From NCBI GenBank assembly GCA_030537855.1, contig JAUNVD010000014.1:1-46817 (forward strand): DNA of 46,817 nt. Reading direction: 5' to 3'. Origin of the DNA: Tissierellia bacterium. GTDB taxonomy: Bacteria > Bacillota > Clostridia > Tissierellales > Peptoniphilaceae. Below the pieces are notes generated by a model that worked only from the letters and a program-made list of their open reading frames with translations, was not told the DNA's origin and did not search any database. Position 1 is the stretch's first letter. Each line of letters begins with the position of its first letter. Positions 42,230-46,817 of this stretch are shown here, in pieces. The position numbers were made by a program, and so were the translations under genes.

Positions 42230-44551
42230 CTAGTTCTCATTATTTTTATTGTTTCGGGAATTCTTTTCCCCTTGATTCTTTGAATTTTCTTGAGTTGTCT
42301 TTTCTTTATCAGACTCATGTAAAGGCTTTGCCAAAGTAATTTTTACTGGTTTTTTCCATGAAATTACCTTTCCTGGTTTTGGCCATTGTTCAATAACCAC
42401 ACCTTCACCTTCAAATTCATACTCAACATCTAAAGGACTTAATATATCTATTACCTCGTCCTTTGTTTTCCCTGTTAAAATCGGCATTGTCTTTGAATTA
42501 GACAAGTTAGGATCCAAATAGAGGTCAACGATTGTGCCTCCATCCACCTCAGTTCCAGGAGATGGTGTTTGTCTTGTTACAATAGTAAAATCTGATTGTC
42601 CTGTATATTCAGCATTAAACTTAAGTCCTGCCTCAACTAAAACTTTTCCAGCATCTTCAATAAGCATATTAGTAACATCAGGAACTTCTACAATGGATTT
42701 TTGACCTTCTCCTGAAATTTTTTCAGTTTTAGGAATACCTGAATAAGCTAAAATCTGTTCCATTGCTTTTGCCGCAGCTGGTGCAGCTACTGCTCCTCCA
42801 TAATAATCTCCTTCCGGCTCTTGTACAATAACAAGTATCGTGAATTTTGGAGAGTTTAAAGGAGCAACTCCAACAAATGAACTGACAAATTTATCTTCTT
42901 CATATCCACCATCCTTAGATACCATATTTGCAGTACCGGTTTTTCCCCCAAATCGGTATCCTGGTATTTTCGCTCTAGTTGCTGTACCTTCTTCAACAAC
43001 TCCTTCCATTAAGTCTAGCATTGCATCAGATGTTGATTTAGAAATAACCCTTCTTCGGATAACTGGTGAAAAAACTTTAACCGGATTACCTTCATTATCT
43101 ACAATCTCATGAATAATCCTTGGCTTCATTAAATTCCCGCCATTAGCTATAGAAGATATAGCATTAATAAGTTGGATAGGCGTTACTGCAATACCATGAC
43201 CATAACTTAAAGTTGCTAATTCTAATTCTCGAATAGACTTTGGCTCTTTTGGTATTATACCATTTTCTTCCCCAGGTAAATCAATTCCTGTCCGTTCTCC
43301 AAATCCAAATCCTTTAATATATTTAAGAAGCTTTTCTCTTCCTAAAGATCTCCCGATTCGAACAAAGGTAGTGTTACAACTTTTAGCATACCCTTCTGCC
43401 ATGGTAATATCTCCAAAAGGATCTGGGTGAGAAGTACATTTCAACGGTCCTCCTGGTACATCTCTAATATATCCTGTACAGTAAAAATGTTCTTCTGGAG
43501 TAGTTACATCTTCTTCTAAAGCTGCAGCTGCAGTTATTGACTTAAAGGTAGAACCTGGTTCATATAAATCATTAACAGAAAAATTACGCCAGTTTGCATA
43601 CCAAATATTACTCTTTTCCTCATCCGTGTAATCATCCCATTTTTCTTTTTGTTTTGTCGTTTGAGGATTCCTCGGGAAGTTTAAATTATAATCTTCTTTG
43701 TTTGTCATTGCAAGGATCTCTCCTGTAGTACAATCCTGTACAATAACAGACACCTTTTTTGCCTTTGCATTTTCTTTAGCTTCTACTGCAATGTCTTCAA
43801 CCATTTTCTGAATGGTTTCATCTATAGATAAGGCAACATTCAATCCTTCTTTTGGTGCATAATTTTCTTCATCCTTTACAGGAAGACTTACATTTTTCGT
43901 ATCTTTAATCCCAATCATTTTACCAGATATTCCAGCTAATTCATCATTATAATATGATTCCACACCATATAATCCATGACCTTCTTGATTTGTAAATCCG
44001 ATCACATGACTAGCTAAATTATTAAAAGGATAAAATCTTTTAGAACGATCTTCTACCCGAACACCTGGTAAATTCAAATCTCTAATTTTCAAGCTTTTAC
44101 TTCGATCCAGATCCTTTGCAATCCTAGTAACTTTTTGATCTTTTATTTTTTTCTTTAAGTCTTTTTCTGAAACACCTATATTTTCTGCTAAAATACCAAG
44201 AGTTTTTTCTAAATCTTCAATTTTTAACGGTTTCTTTTCGTATAAACTTGGATCTAGATATATATCTGAACAAGAAATATTAACAGCAAGTTTTTTACCT
44301 GTACGATCTAAAATTAAACCTCGATCTGAACGGATGAATTCCGTTTTAGTCATTTCGTGTAATGCTCTTCGTGTTAAATCATCGGAAATCATAACTTGAA
44401 CATAAAATAATCTTCCGATTAATATACAAAATAAACACGTTGCAAAAAGTAATAAAAAGAAGATTTTTCCCTTAATTTTATTTCTTAAGTTTGGTCTTCT
44501 CTTTCTCTTCTTAACAACGTGTCTTCTTCTTTCAAAATCTCTAGCTTTCAA
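42230..44551 (-). CDS. Class B penicillin-binding protein with two PASTA domains (FtsI/SpoVD type)
   Basis: A 773-residue septal transpeptidase. One helix (about 29-52) anchors it; a pedestal domain follows (about 60-225), then the transpeptidase with SxxK at Ser334-Thr-Phe-Lys337, SxN at Ser391-Cys-Asn393 and KTG at 537-539. Two PASTA domains (about 625-690 and 690-745) end it, with a Lys/Asn-rich tail. The dcw position between ftsL and mraY makes it the partner of FtsW. PASTA tails occur in both vegetative PBP2B/PBP2X and sporulation SpoVD; with no sporulation genes nearby the vegetative role is favoured. The start codon is TTG with GGGAG 8 bases upstream. Confidence 0.93.
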   Translation of the reverse strand: MKARDFERRRHVVKKRKRRPNLRNKIKGKIFFLLLFATCLFCILIGRLFYVQVMISDDLTRRALHEMTKTEFIRSDRGLILDRTGKKLAVNISCSDIYLDPSLYEKKPLKIEDLEKTLGILAENIGVSEKDLKKKIKDQKVTRIAKDLDRSKSLKIRDLNLPGVRVEDRSKRFYPFNNLASHVIGFTNQEGHGLYGVESYYNDELAGISGKMIGIKDTKNVSLPVKDEENYAPKEGLNVALSIDETIQKMVEDIAVEAKENAKAKKVSVIVQDCTTGEILAMTNKEDYNLNFPRNPQTTKQKEKWDDYTDEEKSNIWYANWRNFSVNDLYEPGSTFKSITAAAALEEDVTTPEEHFYCTGYIRDVPGGPLKCTSHPDPFGDITMAEGYAKSCNTTFVRIGRSLGREKLLKYIKGFGFGERTGIDLPGEENGIIPKEPKSIRELELATLSYGHGIAVTPIQLINAISSIANGGNLMKPRIIHEIVDNEGNPVKVFSPVIRRRVISKSTSDAMLDLMEGVVEEGTATRAKIPGYRFGGKTGTANMVSKDGGYEEDKFVSSFVGVAPLNSPKFTILVIVQEPEGDYYGGAVAAPAAAKAMEQILAYSGIPKTEKISGEGQKSIVEVPDVTNMLIEDAGKVLVEAGLKFNAEYTGQSDFTIVTRQTPSPGTEVDGGTIVDLYLDPNLSNSKTMPILTGKTKDEVIDILSPLDVEYEFEGEGVVIEQWPKPGKVISWKKPVKITLAKPLHESDKEKTTQENSKNQGEKNSRNNKNNEN

Positions 44552-44565
44552 AGGTCCAACTCCCT

Positions 44566-45021
44566 TTACTCTCCGTGAAATAATTTTAATACGGATATCA
44601 CTGGACTAAGAAAAACATTGTCGTTAACTCTTTTATCTTCTTCCTCGTCATCTACTTCAATATAAACGATTTGATCATCTTGGGGATAGACCATACCAAG
44701 TTTATACTTTGCTTCACTTTTAATAGTAGAAGAGCCCTTAATTCCATCTATGGTTCCACTAAATGTTAACTTGGTTTTTTTCAAATCTTCTATTTTTTGC
44801 TCCTGGTAAGCTATTTCTTTATTTAGATTTGAAATTTGAATAAAATGAAAGGTTAACACACCAAGCAATATAAATATAATAAAACTTGACCCCACTGATA
44901 TCCAAGATAATACCTTTCTTTTTGTTCTCCTCTTTACTTTAGAACAATTCTCTCTATCTTGCAAGGGGGAACTGACAAGATTTTTCTTTTCTTTATTATT
45001 ATAATTTAAACCCTTTTTCAT
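44566..45021 (-). CDS. ftsL: FtsL-like division protein
   Basis: A 151-residue bitopic protein. A basic cytoplasmic N-terminus (about 1-36) precedes a single helix (about 38-60) and a coiled-coil stretch (about 63-85, with NKEIAYQEQKIEDLKK). This topology and the position between rsmH and the septal PBP gene define FtsL, whose sequence is poorly conserved. The C-terminal 55 residues, with an acidic DDEEEDKR patch, extend beyond the usual FtsL length of about 120. The SD AAGGGGA precedes the ATG. Confidence 0.85.
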   Translation of the reverse strand: MKKGLNYNNKEKKNLVSSPLQDRENCSKVKRRTKRKVLSWISVGSSFIIFILLGVLTFHFIQISNLNKEIAYQEQKIEDLKKTKLTFSGTIDGIKGSSTIKSEAKYKLGMVYPQDDQIVYIEVDDEEEDKRVNDNVFLSPVISVLKLFHGE

Positions 45022-45042
45022 CTTTATATCCCCTTAATAGAC

Positions 45043-45984
45043 TTAATCCATAGATAATTTTTCTACAATTCTTAGTTTTGCAGAAGCCGAACGCGAATTA
45101 TTTTTTAATTCTTTTTTAGAGGGTAGTATTGGTTTTCTCGTAATAATATTAACTTCCCTTACTTTATCACAAGTACAAATTGGGCTAGTTTCAGGGCAAA
45201 TACAATCGGAAAATGCATAACGAAAAGCATCTTTGACGATTCTGTCTTCTAAAGATTGGAATGTAATAATAGCTAGTCTTCCTCCAGGTTTTAAAGCATC
45301 AATCATAGAGTCAATAGAGTTTTCAAGAACATCTAATTCATTATTAACTTCTATTCGTAAAGCCTGAAAAATTCTTTTTGCAGGATGACCACCATGTCGT
45401 CTGGCACCTTTAGGAATAGCTTTTTTTATAACTTCAACAAGATCAAATGTAGTATCAATCTTTTGAAATTTTCTTTCTTTAATAATAAATTCTGCCACCC
45501 TAGCGGACCAACGCTCTTCCCCATACTTATAAAAAATTTTTTTCAAGGAGTCTTCAGAATATGTATTAACCACTTCTTTTGCCGTTAAAGAATTATTTTG
45601 ATTCATTCTCATATCTAAAGGCGCATCAAAACGATAAGAAAACCCTCTACTTTCTTCATCCAATTGATAAGAACTAACACCTAAATCTAAAAGTATCCCA
45701 TCTAATTTTTCAATATCTAATATGTCCAATGCTTCTTTAAAATGAAAGTAATTTAAATGGAATAAACGAAAATTTTCTCCAATTCCTCGTAATCTATCCT
45801 TAGAAGCTTTTAGAGCAACTTCATCTTGGTCTAGACCAATAAGAAACCCTTGTGGTATTCTTTTTAAAATTTCCTGACTATGACCAGCTCCCCCTATAGT
45901 CCCATCTAAATAAACTCCATTAGTTTTTATATTTAGTCCTTCTAAGACTTCTTCTAATAATACTGATGTATGTTTAAATTCCAA
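45043..45984 (-). CDS. rsmH: 16S rRNA m4C1402 methyltransferase RsmH (MraW)
   Basis: A 313-residue SAM-dependent enzyme that N4-methylates C1402 of 16S rRNA. It begins MEFKHTSVLLEEVLEGL; the SAM motif is LDGTIGGAGHS (27-37), with GLDQDEVALKAS at beta-2 and LDGILLDLGVSSYQLD as the catalytic region. GARRHGGHPAKRIFQALRIEVNNEL is the RNA-binding family signature, and RSASAKLRIVEKL ends the protein. It follows mraZ by 8 bases, the conserved mraZ-rsmH pair. Confidence 0.98.
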   Translation of the reverse strand: MEFKHTSVLLEEVLEGLNIKTNGVYLDGTIGGAGHSQEILKRIPQGFLIGLDQDEVALKASKDRLRGIGENFRLFHLNYFHFKEALDILDIEKLDGILLDLGVSSYQLDEESRGFSYRFDAPLDMRMNQNNSLTAKEVVNTYSEDSLKKIFYKYGEERWSARVAEFIIKERKFQKIDTTFDLVEVIKKAIPKGARRHGGHPAKRIFQALRIEVNNELDVLENSIDSMIDALKPGGRLAIITFQSLEDRIVKDAFRYAFSDCICPETSPICTCDKVREVNIITRKPILPSKKELKNNSRSASAKLRIVEKLSMD

Positions 45985-45992
45985 ACCTTCAC

Positions 45993-46421
45993 CTAAATCC
46001 CTAACTCTGACATACGTTCTGCAATAGACTCATAGGATAAATCCTCTTCATTATAGGCATTCCATGTATTTGCATCCCAAATTTCCATTCTAGTAGCTAC
46101 ACCTATAATAATTGCATCTTTTTCTAGCTGACTATAATTTCTTAAAGATTGTGGAATAAGAACACGTCCTTGTTTATCAGTGCTAACAATGGAAGCTCCG
46201 GAGAAGAAAAATCGCACAAAGGCCCTAGCATCTCTATTCGTCATTGGTAACTGCTTTAATTTTTGCTCTAACACACGCCACTCTTCCATAGGGTATACAA
46301 ATAGACAAGAATCCAGTCCCTTTGTGATAACAAATTCCTCGCCAAGCTCATAACGAAACTTTCCAGGAATAATTACCCTTCCCTTGGAATCTAAGGTATG
46401 TTGATATTCACCAATAAACAT
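45993..46421 (-). CDS. mraZ: Transcriptional regulator MraZ
   Basis: A 142-residue protein with two SpoVT/AbrB-like swapped-hairpin domains (about 5-47 and 76-119). Each contains the DxxGR motif: [16 protein letters not shown] and [16 protein letters not shown]. MraZ binds short TGG-type repeats upstream of its own operon and tunes dcw expression; such repeats are present here. The ATG at 46421 is chosen since [16 protein letters not shown] is the family start and GGTGGAG lies just upstream; an in-frame GTG 30 bases further would put coding sequence through the operator. Confidence 0.97.
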   Translation of the reverse strand: MFIGEYQHTLDSKGRVIIPGKFRYELGEEFVITKGLDSCLFVYPMEEWRVLEQKLKQLPMTNRDARAFVRFFFSGASIVSTDKQGRVLIPQSLRNYSQLEKDAIIIGVATRMEIWDANTWNAYNEEDLSYESIAERMSELGI

Positions 46422-46435
46422 ATTCTCCACCTTAA

Positions 46436-46470
46436 CCCCATTTTCAACCACAATCTCCCACTTACTACCA
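46436..46470 (-). promoter_or_regulatory. MraZ operator: four TGG boxes at 10-bp phase
   Basis: On the minus strand TGGTA (46466-46470), TGGGA (46456-46460), TGGTT (46446-46450) and TGGGG (46436-46440) are spaced exactly 10 bases apart, each separated by 5 bases. E. coli MraZ binds TGGGN repeats with 5-base spacers in front of mraZ. A fifth, off-phase TGG overlaps the mraZ SD. A weak -10-like TAAAAT lies at 46481-46486 just upstream. Confidence 0.8.
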
Positions 46471-46524
46471 CTTTATATATATTTTACCTTAAAGATCCCC
46501 ACACTTCTACACAGTAAAGAAGAA

Positions 46525-46552
46525 TAAAAAAATAGGGACGCATGTCCCTATT
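46525..46552 (-). terminator. Terminator of lgt
   Basis: A perfect 9-bp stem (46531-46539 with 46544-46552), 4-base loop, and a U-tract (46526-46530) on the minus strand, 20 bases after the lgt stop. It separates lgt from the mraZ unit. Confidence 0.9.
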
Positions 46553-46572
46553 TTAAAAACCAATATTTTATT

Positions 46573-46817
46573 TTAATGAATAGAATTCTTTTTTTGGTAT
46601 TTCAAGCCCAAAAAACAAAGAAGAATCATTGTCACACTTACAACTTGTGCAATTCTTAAAGGTCCAAGCATCAAACTATCTGTTCGCAAACCTTCAATGA
46701 AAAATCTTCCAATACTATATAAAATTCCGTAGGTTAAAAATACTTTTCCATCATATTCTTTTCTAGGAAAAATATAAAAATAAATCCTGCTTTGTGTTTG
46801 ACACCACAGTTTATCCC
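46573..46817 (-). CDS. lgt: Prolipoprotein diacylglyceryl transferase, C-terminal part (partial)
   Basis: The last 81 codons of a gene that enters from the right edge. The strongly conserved end [17 protein letters not shown] and [11 protein letters not shown] are typical of Lgt, which moves diacylglycerol from phosphatidylglycerol to the lipobox Cys of prolipoproteins in the membrane. The final helix is [14 protein letters not shown]. The reading frame is open to the edge, but residues in roughly 46750-46817 are less hydrophobic than expected for the preceding membrane segment, and another frame there reads [10 protein letters not shown], so a frameshift or sequence error is possible. A terminator follows. 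Confidence 0.85.
   Translation of the reverse strand, partial: DKLWCQTQSRIYFYIFPRKEYDGKVFLTYGILYSIGRFFIEGLRTDSLMLGPLRIAQVVSVTMILLCFLGLKYQKKNSIH

Noticed and set aside
42230-44551. Sporulation-specific SpoVD
   Set aside because: PASTA domains are not diagnostic; the dcw position and lack of sporulation genes favour the vegetative septal PBP, so no symbol was assigned.
1-46817. Prophage, insertion sequence, CRISPR or horizontally acquired island
   Set aside because: No transposase, integrase, terminal repeats, cas genes or composition break was seen; all genes are codirectional and mostly core.

Overview
This 46.8-kb window is a dense, AT-rich stretch of Firmicutes chromosome. Every gene I can support lies on the minus strand, so transcription runs from position 46817 towards 1. 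Intergenic gaps are short (none over about 180 bases) and many genes overlap by 1 to 60 bases. The content is almost entirely core: cell division and peptidoglycan synthesis, six aminoacyl-tRNA synthetases, translation factors, Fe-S assembly, RNA processing and K+ uptake. Gene order (dcw cluster, alaS-ireB-ruvX-DUF1292, iscRSU, infC-rpmI-rplT, a CD1247-type gene next to efp) and an ornithine-racemase-type gene point to the class Clostridia or Tissierellia. Between ftsZ and nrdR there is only a terminator. Spore formers usually carry spoIIGA-sigE-sigG next to ftsZ, so I infer a non-sporulating lineage, perhaps Tissierellales/Peptoniphilaceae. No mobile element, CRISPR array, tRNA or rRNA was seen.

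Layout in transcription order. 46817-46525: the 3' end of lgt and its terminator. 46470-35661: mraZ operator boxes, then mraZ-rsmH-ftsL-pbp(FtsI/SpoVD type, two PASTA domains)-mraY-murD-ftsW-murG-divIB/ftsQ, then ftsZ from its own promoter. 35607-32694: nrdR, ornithine racemase, rarA. 32697-28723: asnS-leuS behind a promoter and leader terminator. 28686-25656: a two-component system. 25557-22167: iscR-iscS-iscU and an AI-2E family permease. 22170-19444: alaS behind a consensus promoter and leader terminator. 19414-12787: ireB, an aldo/keto reductase-ferredoxin gene, ruvX, a DUF1292 gene, fur, RNase J, trmR, a U32 (TrhP-like) gene and udk. 12772-7327: L20 leader, infC-rpmI-rplT, ktrB-ktrA, a SpoU-type methyltransferase, hisS. 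7331-4625: T-box leader, thrS, an SGNH hydrolase. 4513-1123: five genes of a type IV pilus/type II secretion-like minor pseudopilin cluster. 1104-85: efp and a CD1247-type acidic protein. The first bases hold the start of another leftward gene.

The richest non-coding layer is in the leaders. thrS has a T-box and infC has an L20-type leader plus an AUU start. alaS and asnS each have a near-consensus promoter overlapping the stop codon of the gene before, followed by an intrinsic terminator whose U-tract almost touches the Shine-Dalgarno; neither leader is a T-box. Similar terminator-to-SD junctions stand before rarA and trmR, and the aldo/keto reductase has two mutually exclusive hairpins around its SD. 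The least ordinary coding region is the compact pseudopilin cluster, which has no assembly ATPase, platform protein or major pilin inside the window.
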